Positions 1 to 6,530 of a stretch of 14,798 nucleotides of DNA are shown piece after piece; positions within the stretch are counted from its first letter, which is position 1; each line of letters begins with the position of its first letter. The stretch is from Treponema sp. (lineage in GTDB: Bacteria > Spirochaetota > Spirochaetia > Treponematales > Breznakiellaceae): the NCBI GenBank assembly GCA_031266095.1, contig JAISBR010000089.1, positions 1-14,798 of the forward strand, written 5' to 3'. The notes under the pieces were generated by a model that did not search any database, had not been told where the DNA came from, and saw nothing but the letters and a program-made list of their open reading frames with translations. The position numbers and the translations under genes were made by a program.

Positions 1-219
1 AGCGCTCCGGACCTGGATCGGCTCAAAAACTTCGCCCGGTTCTGGGAACTCCTGGTCAACCGCGGCGCCTTCAAGGATTGCATCGACCGTATCTTCCCCC
101 CGGAAGCCCCCGTATTCGCCCCCTTCATGGAACTTTCGGACCGGTTTTTGGCGCGGTTCGGACGCAACTGGGGCCTGGACCGCCGGGACCTCCGTGCCGC
201 TTTGTCCGAATATACATAA
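1..219 (+). CDS. C-terminal end of a probable B12-binding radical SAM protein (DUF4080-like)
   Basis: The frame is open from base 1 to a TAA at 217-219, giving the last 72 residues of a protein that begins outside the window. The visible part has the pattern RLKNFARFWELLVNRGAF, then a Pro-rich turn, then APFMELSDRFLARFGRNWGLDRRDLRAAL. From memory this resembles the C-terminal tail of the DUF4080 region found on cobalamin-binding radical SAM proteins. The catalytic CxxxCxxC domain is not in the window, so the family is an inference from the tail only. Codon use is strongly GC-rich at third positions, which supports real coding. It converges on the MFS gene across a repeat-rich gap. Confidence 0.5.
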   Translation, partial: SAPDLDRLKNFARFWELLVNRGAFKDCIDRIFPPEAPVFAPFMELSDRFLARFGRNWGLDRRDLRAALSEYT

Positions 220-220
220 C

Positions 221-250
221 CACAAATAACCCAAAGAAACACAAATAACC
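221..250. repeat. 11-bp direct repeat CACAAATAACC
   Basis: CACAAATAACC occurs at 221-231 and again at 240-250, a period of 19 bases, directly after the stop codon of the upstream gene. The function is unknown. It leads into the hairpin at 259-273. Confidence 0.6.
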
Positions 251-421
251 GCAAGGAAGACCGCTACGCGGTCAATTAGAGAGAAGAAGTCGAAGAAGGA
301 AGGAAGGAGGGAGGGAGGGAGAAAAGAAAAAAAATGCCCCTTTCCTTCTTCCTTTCTTCCTTTCTTCCTTTTCTTTACTTATTCCCTTTCTTTACTTATT
401 CGACTTATTCGACTTTGCGGT
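248..421. repeat. Long imperfect inverted repeat with purine/pyrimidine arms
   Basis: ACCGCAA at 248-254 is complementary to TTGCGGT at 415-421. AAGTCGAA at 287-294 is complementary to TTCGACTT at both 399-406 and 408-415. The intervening GGAAGGAAGG-type tract and CCTTCTTCC-type tract are also largely complementary. The whole stretch is therefore one long imperfect palindrome centred near 335. A homopurine tract of this length could also form triplex DNA. No transposase is present. Confidence 0.5.
259..273. repeat. Small perfect hairpin GACCGC-TAC-GCGGTC
   Basis: A 6-bp GC-rich stem with a 3-base loop sits 40 bases after the stop of the + strand gene. No T-run follows directly, so it is not a canonical intrinsic terminator by itself. 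It may be part of the larger fold-back at 248-421. Confidence 0.5.
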
Positions 422-434
422 AAATCTTTTTAAT

Positions 435-1664
435 TTACTGTTTAGCCTCATTATTCCGGCCTTCGTTTTTTTTAATCGTCGCCGCATAAACGCTGTTGAG
501 GATTCCCATGAAGGCCGAGATGGAAAATAGAACTTCTATGCCCGTGACTTTCCAGATCCAGCCTCCCATGAGGGCGATAAAGATGCTGATGAAGTGGTTC
601 ACCGATACGCCGGTGGAAAGGGTGGCGGTAACCTCCTCCTGACTGGAGGCTATGTCCCGCACGTACACGTTGGTTGCCATGGCGGCCAGGGAAATGATCG
701 CGTCCAAAACATAATTGACACAGACCACCGCGTAGGCAAGGTCCGGCGGAAAGAGATGGTGGGCAAAGCCGTAGAGACCGCAAACCACCACCAGAATAAG
801 GGTGTCGCTTACCATGACGATCTTATAGCCCAGCCGGTCGATTATCTTTCCTATCAGGGGATTGAGAAAGACGCAGAACGCGGCGCTCACCGCCATGAGC
901 AGGGCTATAACCGACGCGTCGGCGCCGTAACGGAGGATCAGCACGTAGGGAGCAAAGGTGAGGAATATCTGCTTCCGGGCGCCGTAGAAAACCTCCAGGC
1001 CGTAAAACTTGTGAAATTTTTTCGCAAAGTAAAAGCGCCGCCGGGGAGCTTTGTTCGCCGTCTCCTCCATGGGCAGGGCGAAGGTCACGGCGGCGATCAT
1101 AAAGAGCGCGGATATGCCAAATATGGTCTTAAAGGGGAGTATATCGTTCCGCTGGTATCCAAAATGGCCAAAAATGAGAAACAGCGCGGACACGATAATG
1201 AATCCGGTGATCCTCCCCGCCTGATCCAGGGAGCCCGAGACCCCCAGCGCCGCGCCGCCCTTTTCCTTCCGCGACAGATGCATGGTTATGGTGCTGCGCA
1301 GGGGCAGCACAATGTGTTCCCCCAGGCTATATACCACCATACAGAACACCACGATAAATTTCCCGGTTCCGGCAAACAGGAAACCCGCCAGACCCAGGGT
1401 CATCACGATAACGCCGATCTTGAAAATCCGGTTTTCCGTCAGGCGGTACATCGCCGCAAAGATCAGGACCACCAGAAGGCCGGGAAGCTCCCGGAAAAAT
1501 TCCACCACCCCCCGTTCAAAACTGGTGATGTGGACCAGCTCCGCAAGGTAGTTATCCTGTATCCCCCGATAGAGTCCGTAGGAAATGCCGTAAGCCAGAA
1601 GGGCCAGCAGAAAACGCAGATACTTCACGTCCGGCCGGTAAATTTCTTTCAGGGAAAATTTCAC
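435..1664 (-). CDS. MFS-family membrane transporter
   Basis: This is a 409-residue polytopic inner-membrane protein made of hydrophobic segments throughout, with two halves joined by a basic, soluble central loop (about residues 200-230, RRRFYFAKKFHKFYG). The loop GKIIDRLGYK (272-281) fits the MFS motif-A type loop at the start of the second half. The length is normal for a 12-helix MFS carrier. The substrate cannot be read from sequence. The start is GTG at 1664, preceded by a G-rich Shine-Dalgarno-like stretch. The start overlaps the TGA of the DUF3842 gene as GTGA, implying translational coupling. It is the last gene of the nitroreductase-DUF3842-MFS operon, so it may move a compound handled by those proteins, but that is inference. 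Confidence 0.8.
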   Translation of the reverse strand: MKFSLKEIYRPDVKYLRFLLALLAYGISYGLYRGIQDNYLAELVHITSFERGVVEFFRELPGLLVVLIFAAMYRLTENRIFKIGVIVMTLGLAGFLFAGTGKFIVVFCMVVYSLGEHIVLPLRSTITMHLSRKEKGGAALGVSGSLDQAGRITGFIIVSALFLIFGHFGYQRNDILPFKTIFGISALFMIAAVTFALPMEETANKAPRRRFYFAKKFHKFYGLEVFYGARKQIFLTFAPYVLILRYGADASVIALLMAVSAAFCVFLNPLIGKIIDRLGYKIVMVSDTLILVVVCGLYGFAHHLFPPDLAYAVVCVNYVLDAIISLAAMATNVYVRDIASSQEEVTATLSTGVSVNHFISIFIALMGGWIWKVTGIEVLFSISAFMGILNSVYAATIKKNEGRNNEAKQ

Positions 1665-2143
1665 TGGGCGGCCCCCCTGTCCCAGGGTATGCCGGAAGCC
1701 TGGTTTTTTTTACCGGCCGCTATCTTTTCCCGGAGAATTTCCACGGCCCTTTCAACCATCTTGCCCAGCGAAAGGGGCTCAAACCCCGCAAGGATAAAAT
1801 GATCCTGCTGTATGGGCACCAGAATCCGCAGCGCCGGAGCGTCAAGAACCGCCGCCGCCATGGCGGGGCTTATCTCCCCCATGAGGCTGTTGGGCAACAC
1901 TATGCCGACGGGGCCGAGGATAAATGCCCCCTGCCCCACGGAGCGTTTCAGCGCGTTTTCCCCGGTGGCCCCCCGGTGCGCCCCGGCCTTGACCATCCGT
2001 TCCGTGGCAGCGGAGTTGGTCCCCAGGGCGACGAGGTCCCATTCCCCGGGCCAATCCTTGTCGAGAAACTCCCGGATCCTGCCGATCAACTGGGTCCCGA
2101 TGCCGCCGCCCATGCCGTCCACAATTACTATCGTTCTTTTCAT
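1661..2143 (-). CDS. DUF3842 family protein
   Basis: This is a 160-residue protein starting MKRTIVIVDGMGGGIG, with a glycine-rich loop after the first beta strand. It continues with LVALGTNSAAT, GATGENA, GPVGIVLPNSLMGEISPAMA and a C-terminal ILVPIQQDHFILAG segment. This order matches the uncharacterised DUF3842 family as I remember it. The Gly-rich N-terminus suggests a nucleotide- or dinucleotide-binding Rossmann-like fold, but no activity is established. The reading frame is open upstream to 2353, but the first 70 residues would overlap the nitroreductase gene and are low-complexity, so ATG at 2143 is the better start. That start lies four bases after the nitroreductase stop. The TGA end overlaps the MFS start. 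Confidence 0.8.
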   Translation of the reverse strand: MKRTIVIVDGMGGGIGTQLIGRIREFLDKDWPGEWDLVALGTNSAATERMVKAGAHRGATGENALKRSVGQGAFILGPVGIVLPNSLMGEISPAMAAAVLDAPALRILVPIQQDHFILAGFEPLSLGKMVERAVEILREKIAAGKKNQASGIPWDRGAAQ

Positions 2144-2147
2144 GCCC

Positions 2148-2672
2148 TTACTTTTGTCTCCCGTAGCGCCCGTAATGCACCCGCCGGGGATCAAAGCGGT
2201 CCGCTTTTTCCGGCTGCCCTTCGGGGTATCCCAGGACAACCACCGCGAAGGGCAGAACCTCCGGGGGCAGCCCAAAATGCCGGGAAAAAGCGACAACCCG
2301 CTCCTGGTCGGGATACCAGCCCAGCCAAACCCCGCCCAGCCCCTCCTCGACAATCTGCAGGAGGATATTTTCCGTGGCCGCCGAAAGGTCCTGAACCCAC
2401 CAGGTATCCTCCCGCCTCCCGGCCTGATCCAGGTCGAGGTTGACGCACACCGCTATAATCGCCCCGGCGGAGGGCGCCATTTTGGCGTAGGGACTCATGC
2501 CGCCGACAGCCTCCAGGTCCTCCTTGCCGGTAATCACCATAAACTCCCAGGACCGCCGGTTATGCGCCGAAGGAGCCTCCATGCCGGCCCGGAGTATCCG
2601 TTCTATCTTGTCGTCTTCCACCGGTTTGGGAAGAAAACTACGCACCGAACGGCGTTGAAAAATCGCTGACAT
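2148..2672 (-). CDS. Nitroreductase family flavoprotein
   Basis: This 174-residue protein has the nitroreductase layout. An N-terminal RRSVRSF (7-13) is the FMN-phosphate-binding region. APSAHNRRSWEF (33-44) follows, then the helix DLSAATENILL (95-105), GLGGVWLG (111-118), and a C-terminal DRFDPRRVHYGRYG. Members bind FMN as dimers and transfer electrons from NAD(P)H to quinones, nitro compounds or other acceptors; the specific substrate is not predictable. The ATG at 2672 is preceded by GGAGGCGAGAT, a strong ribosome binding site. It is the first gene of the operon with the DUF3842 and MFS genes. Confidence 0.88.
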   Translation of the reverse strand: MSAIFQRRSVRSFLPKPVEDDKIERILRAGMEAPSAHNRRSWEFMVITGKEDLEAVGGMSPYAKMAPSAGAIIAVCVNLDLDQAGRREDTWWVQDLSAATENILLQIVEEGLGGVWLGWYPDQERVVAFSRHFGLPPEVLPFAVVVLGYPEGQPEKADRFDPRRVHYGRYGRQK

Positions 2673-2716
2673 ATCTCGCCTCCGCTACTAGAATCAAGAA
2701 TTATGCTGAGAATGTA

Positions 2717-2743
2717 AAGGGGTATGGCCGGAGAATAACCCTT
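2717..2743 (-). terminator. Possible weak terminator hairpin after the chemotaxis gene
   Basis: Read on the minus strand, AAGGGTTAT and ATACCCCTT form a 9-bp stem with one mismatch and a 9-base loop, 20 bases past the chemotaxis gene's stop. Only a short T-rich stretch follows, so termination would be weak. Some readthrough into the nitroreductase operon is possible. I see no convincing promoter for that operon in the 90-base gap. Confidence 0.3.
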
Positions 2744-2762
2744 GGAAAACAAACGCCGGGCC

Positions 2763-4622
2763 TTAAACCTCAAAGCCGTCCACGATTTTGAAAATTGACT
2801 GAATCGACGTCTGATTGGCCAGCGCCAACTGGTCAATCTCCCGGGCGCCGTTGCTGACGGCCCGTATGTCCTCCGCCATTTGCGAAACGCTGCCGGCAAT
2901 CTCCCCCGCCTGATTTTGCAGGGAGCCGATCTCCCGGAGCATGGATTCGTTGCCCTCGCTCATCTCCTTGGAACCGGAGCTGACCCGGACGGTCACATCG
3001 TTCATCGCCTTTAACGCCTCCATAACCTGCCCGGCCCCTTCCCGCTGTTCCTTGATGGCGTTGTCCACCTCCTGCACCAGGGTTCCTGTTTCCTGCACCC
3101 GGGCGGAAACCTGGGCAAAGGACTGCTCCAGCGCTCCGGCGTTTTTAACGATTTGGTCGATGGTCTCCACGATCTGTTTGAGTTCCGCGCCGATCTTCCG
3201 GGATTCGTCGGAGGAATTTTCCGCCAGTTTCCGTATTTCGTCGGCAACCACGGAGAAGCCCCGGCCCGCGTCCCCCGCGTGGGCGGCCTCAATGGCGGCG
3301 TTCATCGCCAAAAGGTTGGTCTGGGCGGCTATGGTGGCAATAATCCGGTTTGCCTCCTGCAGGGCCTGGGACTGCTCCACGATTTCGTTTATCCTGACGC
3401 CGCTCTCCCGCTGTATGGCGCTCCCCTCCGCGGCCGCGTCGTCCACGGTCTTGAACTGGACGGCCATTTTTTCCGTGACCCCCCCAATGGAAGCGATATT
3501 CCCTATCATCTCCTCCACCGCGGAAGAAGCCTGACTCACGCTGGCCGCCTGGGTTCCTATGGAGCCGTCCAGGGTTTCAATGCTCCTGGCTATCTGATGC
3601 ACCGCCGTAGACGCCTCCGCCACGCTCTGCAACTGCTCGTCCGTTTTCGTCCTGACCTGCTCCACCACCTGGGAAACCCGTTCCAGGGACGAAGCCATGC
3701 CGGAAGCGTTCCCCTCAAGTTTCAGGCCCGACGCGGAAAGATTCTCCTGCCCCCCCTTGATTTCCCTCATTCCGGATTCCATGTTTTCACAAAAACTGTT
3801 GACCATCCCCGCGATGGTTCCCACCTCGTCAACGGAGCAGATAAAAATACGCCGGGTCAGATCCTTTTTGGCGGAGGACAGATTTTCAAGCTGTTCAATC
3901 ACCGCGTCAAACAGTCCGGAGGTGCTTCTCTTCAGGGTAAGGGCCAGGGCGATGACGACGGCCCCGAAAAAAGCGATGAGGACGATGGTGATGAACCAGT
4001 CGTCCCGGTCCATGGCAAGGATGCTGCCCCCCGCCCGGGCGATGGTCAGCAGGATAACGGAAAGGGTGTAGAGTATGGTCATCAGCGCCACCACAATGGG
4101 GATGATCAGCATTTTGATGCTCTGCCGCCCCTCCCGCAGATCCCGGGGATACCCGGTAAGCTCATTGGCGATCAGGATTTTTGACACCAGCCGGTCGGTC
4201 AGCACGTACACAAAGGTTCCCGCCAAAAGCCCCAGGGACAGGCAGGCCAGGTACAAAGGCGTCCCCATCCCCCGGGGAATGCCTATGGAAGAGCCCTGGA
4301 CAAAGAGCCCGGCCAAAAGGACATTTTCCAGGACCGCAAGCAGGGCTATCATCCTAATCGGAACCGCACCGATTTTCTTCAACGCCTCCCCGTATGCCGC
4401 CCCCCCCACCTTGAAATTGGCGGAGTCAAAAAGACCGGCGCTCCTCCCCAGAATCAGGGTGGACAGGACCACAAAGCCCAGTCCGGGAAGCCCAACCCGC
4501 AGCAGCATAAGCGGCAGGGAAATAGAAGCCTCCCGAAACAAAAACAATAGGACAAACACAATGACCGCATTGACCATGCTGGCGGCGCAAAGAATGGCAA
4601 AAAAAACGTGTCGCTTATTCAA
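2763..4622 (-). CDS. Methyl-accepting chemotaxis protein with a multi-helix membrane sensor
   Basis: This is a 619-residue transducer. Six hydrophobic segments fill the N-terminal part (about 7-29, 36-58, 91-109, 122-142, 171-195, 209-230) with only short loops, so there is no large periplasmic ligand domain. A HAMP-like linker follows (about 231-290). The long coiled-coil signalling domain carries the highly conserved hairpin tip [27 protein letters not shown] (about 427-453) and [14 protein letters not shown]. The tip couples to CheW/CheA to control motility. Ligand sensing is presumably within the membrane or by the short loops. The start is TTG at 4622, supported by AGGAG eight bases upstream; the next Met is at residue 16. 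A sigma70-type promoter lies just upstream. Confidence 0.92.
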   Translation of the reverse strand: MNKRHVFFAILCAASMVNAVIVFVLLFLFREASISLPLMLLRVGLPGLGFVVLSTLILGRSAGLFDSANFKVGGAAYGEALKKIGAVPIRMIALLAVLENVLLAGLFVQGSSIGIPRGMGTPLYLACLSLGLLAGTFVYVLTDRLVSKILIANELTGYPRDLREGRQSIKMLIIPIVVALMTILYTLSVILLTIARAGGSILAMDRDDWFITIVLIAFFGAVVIALALTLKRSTSGLFDAVIEQLENLSSAKKDLTRRIFICSVDEVGTIAGMVNSFCENMESGMREIKGGQENLSASGLKLEGNASGMASSLERVSQVVEQVRTKTDEQLQSVAEASTAVHQIARSIETLDGSIGTQAASVSQASSAVEEMIGNIASIGGVTEKMAVQFKTVDDAAAEGSAIQRESGVRINEIVEQSQALQEANRIIATIAAQTNLLAMNAAIEAAHAGDAGRGFSVVADEIRKLAENSSDESRKIGAELKQIVETIDQIVKNAGALEQSFAQVSARVQETGTLVQEVDNAIKEQREGAGQVMEALKAMNDVTVRVSSGSKEMSEGNESMLREIGSLQNQAGEIAGSVSQMAEDIRAVSNGAREIDQLALANQTSIQSIFKIVDGFEV

Positions 4623-4678
4623 AATCTGCTCTCCTGAAATTACCTGATCGCCTTCTACCCAAGGGACCGTGATGGGGT

Positions 4679-4707
4679 ATTGTAGATTAATATTTCAGGA
4701 AACACAA
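4679..4707 (-). promoter_or_regulatory. Probable sigma70 promoter of the chemotaxis gene
   Basis: On the minus strand TTGTGT (4707-4702) and TACAAT (4684-4679) are separated by exactly 17 bases, about 57 bases upstream of the TTG start. This fits a standard housekeeping promoter rather than a flagellar sigma28 one. Confidence 0.55.
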
Positions 4708-4710
4708 GCC

Positions 4711-4742
4711 GGCCGGCCTTTTCGTGTCGGCCGGCCTTTTCG
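4711..4742. repeat. 14-bp direct repeat GGCCGGCCTTTTCG
   Basis: GGCCGGCCTTTTCG occurs at 4711-4724 and 4729-4742, four bases apart. Because GGCCGGCC is itself palindromic, the two copies can also pair as an 8-bp GC-only stem with a TTTT following on the + strand. It could serve as a terminator for + strand transcription or as a repeat-born structure. It lies directly upstream of the chemotaxis promoter. Confidence 0.6.
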
Positions 4743-4785
4743 GTAACATTTCAAAATGAGGCATCCCGGTGTTCGCCAAAAATAG

Positions 4786-4953
4786 AGCGGACTTGTTCAT
4801 GCAGGGGCCGAGACGGTGCGCAAGGATATAGCCGGCGACAACCTGGATTCCCGCCTCTCTACCCGCCTCCGGGCCGGGACCTACTACTTAAAGGTGCAAT
4901 GTCTTGACGATGAGCCCGCTCAGCCCTACACCATCGCTATAACTGCGGACTAA
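4786..4953 (+). pseudogene. C-terminal remnant of a secreted beta-rich (PPC-like) protein
   Basis: The frame runs open from just after a TAG (4783-4785) to TAA at 4951-4953, 55 codons. It contains GDNLDSRLSTRLRAGTYYLK followed by VQCLDDEPAQPYTIAITAD. The AGTYYLKVQ...PYTIAI pattern is that of the last beta strands of bacterial pre-peptidase C-terminal (PPC-like) domains on exported proteins. No start codon, ribosome binding site or upstream domain is present in frame, so this is the tail of a gene whose body has been lost. After the stop, AGGAGG (4965-4970) precedes an open frame from ATC at 4981 beginning I-NHRAIAVGLFS. It ends at 5055 and looks like the signal-peptide start of a second decayed gene. 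The rest of 4623-5038 shows no gene. Confidence 0.5.
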
Positions 4954-5038
4954 ACCGGAAACCCAGGAGGCGAACACAGTATCAATCACCGCGCCATCGC
5001 CGTCGGGTTGTTTTCGCCCCATGGATTCCGCCTGGCTC

Positions 5039-5704
5039 TTAATCGCCAATCCTGACAAAACGCCCGTTGCCTACACCAATAATATCCAATACCGGGTTGC
5101 CCCGGTAGCTTACCGTCGCGTTTCCCACCACATTGACCGTCAGGGCGTCCGCCCAGACCGTCATTTTGCCGTCCCCCACCACATGGGCGTCAACCTTGGC
5201 GATCTTGAATTCCTCCGCGTCAAGAGTTCCGTCTCCCACCAAATTAAGCTCAACGCGCTCAGCGCTGCCCCGCAGGGTAATGACGCCGGAACCTGCCATA
5301 TCTACGTTCAATGTTTCTACGTTTACCGGATCGACGCCCTCAATGGAGGCCGGTCCTGCCAGCCCTATTCCGGTCAATGACGGACAATACACGTCAACCG
5401 TGAAACGCGGAAATTTTTCCCGTCCCTGGGCGCGGATTTCTACGGCGTTATGTTTGGGATCGTGCCTGATTTCGATAAACTCGTGCAAGTTTGAATCGGC
5501 GCTGACCACAACCCGCGCTTCCTCCGCCCGGTGAAGCCGCACGTCCGCGTTTGTTCCGATGTGGACCCGTTCAAACGGAGGAACCCTGTGTTCCCGGGTT
5601 GTTAGCTCGCCATTGCCCTTTTCGCGCCTGCCCCCGGCAAAGGCGAATACCGCTCCAACACTCAGCATGAGTATGCTTGTTCCCATCATTTTCCAGTCAA
5701 TCAT
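5039..5704 (-). CDS. Exported DUF2807 (GIN-domain) beta-repeat protein
   Basis: This 221-residue protein has an N-terminal signal peptide (hydrophobic core about 8-20, AFA-GG cleavage site near residue 23, no lipobox Cys), so it is likely exported. The mature part starts REHRVPPFERVHIGTNADVRLHR and continues with repeating short strands rich in V, G, A and D (IGLAGPASIEGVDPVNVETLNVDMAGSG and later copies). This is typical of the DUF2807 putative auto-transporter adhesin head domain, a beta-helix-like fold of unknown role at the cell envelope. ATG at 5704 has AAGGAG six bases upstream. It is transcribed divergently from the TetR gene through a shared operator region, so it is probably the regulator's target. 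Confidence 0.82.
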   Translation of the reverse strand: MIDWKMMGTSILMLSVGAVFAFAGGRREKGNGELTTREHRVPPFERVHIGTNADVRLHRAEEARVVVSADSNLHEFIEIRHDPKHNAVEIRAQGREKFPRFTVDVYCPSLTGIGLAGPASIEGVDPVNVETLNVDMAGSGVITLRGSAERVELNLVGDGTLDAEEFKIAKVDAHVVGDGKMTVWADALTVNVVGNATVSYRGNPVLDIIGVGNGRFVRIGD

Positions 5705-5790
5705 AGTTTTCTCCTTAGGAACTGTTTACCGTTCCTTAAATATCCCTTGTAGCCTCGGGAAAATTGTGTTAAACTCAAATCATGGCCATA

Positions 5791-5820
5791 TTGATCATCG
5801 ATTAACACTATCAATATATC
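5791..5820 (+). promoter_or_regulatory. Promoter of the tetR-family gene
   Basis: On the + strand TTGATC (5791-5796) and TATATC (5815-5820) are spaced by 18 bases, with the expected start near 5827. The spacer contains TTAACAC (5802-5808), and the expected start point falls inside the palindrome at 5822-5836. This fits autoregulation. Confidence 0.5.
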
Positions 5821-5841
5821 ATTTAACGGTGTTAAAGTCAA
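5813..5841 (-). promoter_or_regulatory. Promoter of the DUF2807 gene
   Basis: On the minus strand TTGACT (5841-5836) and TATATT (5818-5813) are spaced by 17 bases, a near-consensus sigma70 promoter. The spacer is almost filled by the palindrome at 5822-5836, so a bound repressor would block polymerase. Confidence 0.65.
5822..5836. promoter_or_regulatory. TetR-type operator palindrome TTTAAC-GGT-GTTAAA
   Basis: This is a perfect 6+3+6 palindrome, the size usually bound by a TetR-family dimer. It lies between the -35 and -10 of the DUF2807 promoter and at the likely start point of the regulator promoter. Related boxes TTAACAC at 5802-5808 and GTGTTAAA at 5766-5773 repeat the half-site, so several dimers may bind. 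Confidence 0.6.
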
Positions 5842-5895
5842 GCGATTTTTCGTTTTTGAAAACTTAAGTTTTAAAAGAGCTTCCAGGGAGGTTTT

Positions 5896-6471
5896 ATGGA
5901 AATTTCACCGGAGACCATTGTCGGGGCTGCCATAGACATTCTGAACCGGGACGGTCTGGAGAAGCTCTCCATGCGCTCCCTGGCCGCGGTTCTGGGGGTC
6001 AAGGCCCCCGCCCTGTACTGGCACATCAAGAACAAGCAGGAGTTGATAGACCAGATAGCTGAGAAAATAAGCGCGGAAATGCTTACGTCCTGCGGCCTGG
6101 GCGACGCCAAAAAATTCCTCCTTGAATTTGCCCATGTGTACCGGCAAAAGCTGCTGGCAGTCCGGGATTCGGTGGCGGTTTTTATCAGCTCCTATCCGTC
6201 CACCTCCGCCCGCTGTGAATCGATAAAAAACGTGATGATTTCCCTGCTGCATATCGGGATAAAAGAGAAACATTGCCTTATTGCCGCCGGGATGTACAAT
6301 AATTATGTGCTGTCCTTTGTCGCGGATGAGATCATTTATAAGGCCAACCCTGACGGAATGCCCGCCTTTATTACCACCATACTCGGAACCGGCTATGAAA
6401 AAATGTCTTTTGACGAACAGTTTGACTGTGGTTTGAATGTTCTGTTTGCGGGGTTCAAGACTTTGGAATAA
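5896..6471 (+). CDS. TetR/AcrR-family transcriptional regulator
   Basis: This is a 191-residue regulator. The N-terminal region has the TetR helix-turn-helix: an IVGAAIDILNRDG helix, then LSMRSLAAVLGVKAPALYWHIKNKQELID (about 24-52). The ALYWHIKNK recognition segment resembles the classical TetR subgroup. The C-terminal part is all-helical and variable, as expected for a ligand pocket and dimer interface; the ligand is unknown. ATG at 5896 follows GGGAGG with a 4-base spacer. It diverges from the DUF2807 gene, and the shared operator suggests it represses both that gene and itself. Confidence 0.88.
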   Translation: MEISPETIVGAAIDILNRDGLEKLSMRSLAAVLGVKAPALYWHIKNKQELIDQIAEKISAEMLTSCGLGDAKKFLLEFAHVYRQKLLAVRDSVAVFISSYPSTSARCESIKNVMISLLHIGIKEKHCLIAAGMYNNYVLSFVADEIIYKANPDGMPAFITTILGTGYEKMSFDEQFDCGLNVLFAGFKTLE

Positions 6472-6530
6472 TAGACAATGGCATCACCTTCCAAATATTG
6501 CAAGCCGATAAGCGATGCGCAGCGCCTACC

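Larger units (their letters stand above)
220..434. other. Convergent intergenic gap, repeat-rich, no gene
   Basis: This 215-base gap lies between two converging genes and holds no plausible reading frame. It contains a short direct repeat, a small perfect hairpin, and a long purine tract (about 279-333) followed by a long pyrimidine tract (about 336-398) that can fold back on each other. It probably acts as a shared transcription end for both flanking genes, or it is a dispersed intergenic element; the sequence alone does not decide. Confidence 0.6.

Noticed and set aside
594..1802. 402-codon + strand open frame
   Set aside because: It lies opposite the MFS gene, has a His/Gln/Gly-rich composition with no domain pattern, and is a shadow of the GC-rich coding strand.
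2144..2353. 70-residue N-terminal extension of the DUF3842 protein
   Set aside because: It overlaps the nitroreductase gene, has low-complexity composition, and the family begins at the MKRTIVIVDG methionine at 2143.
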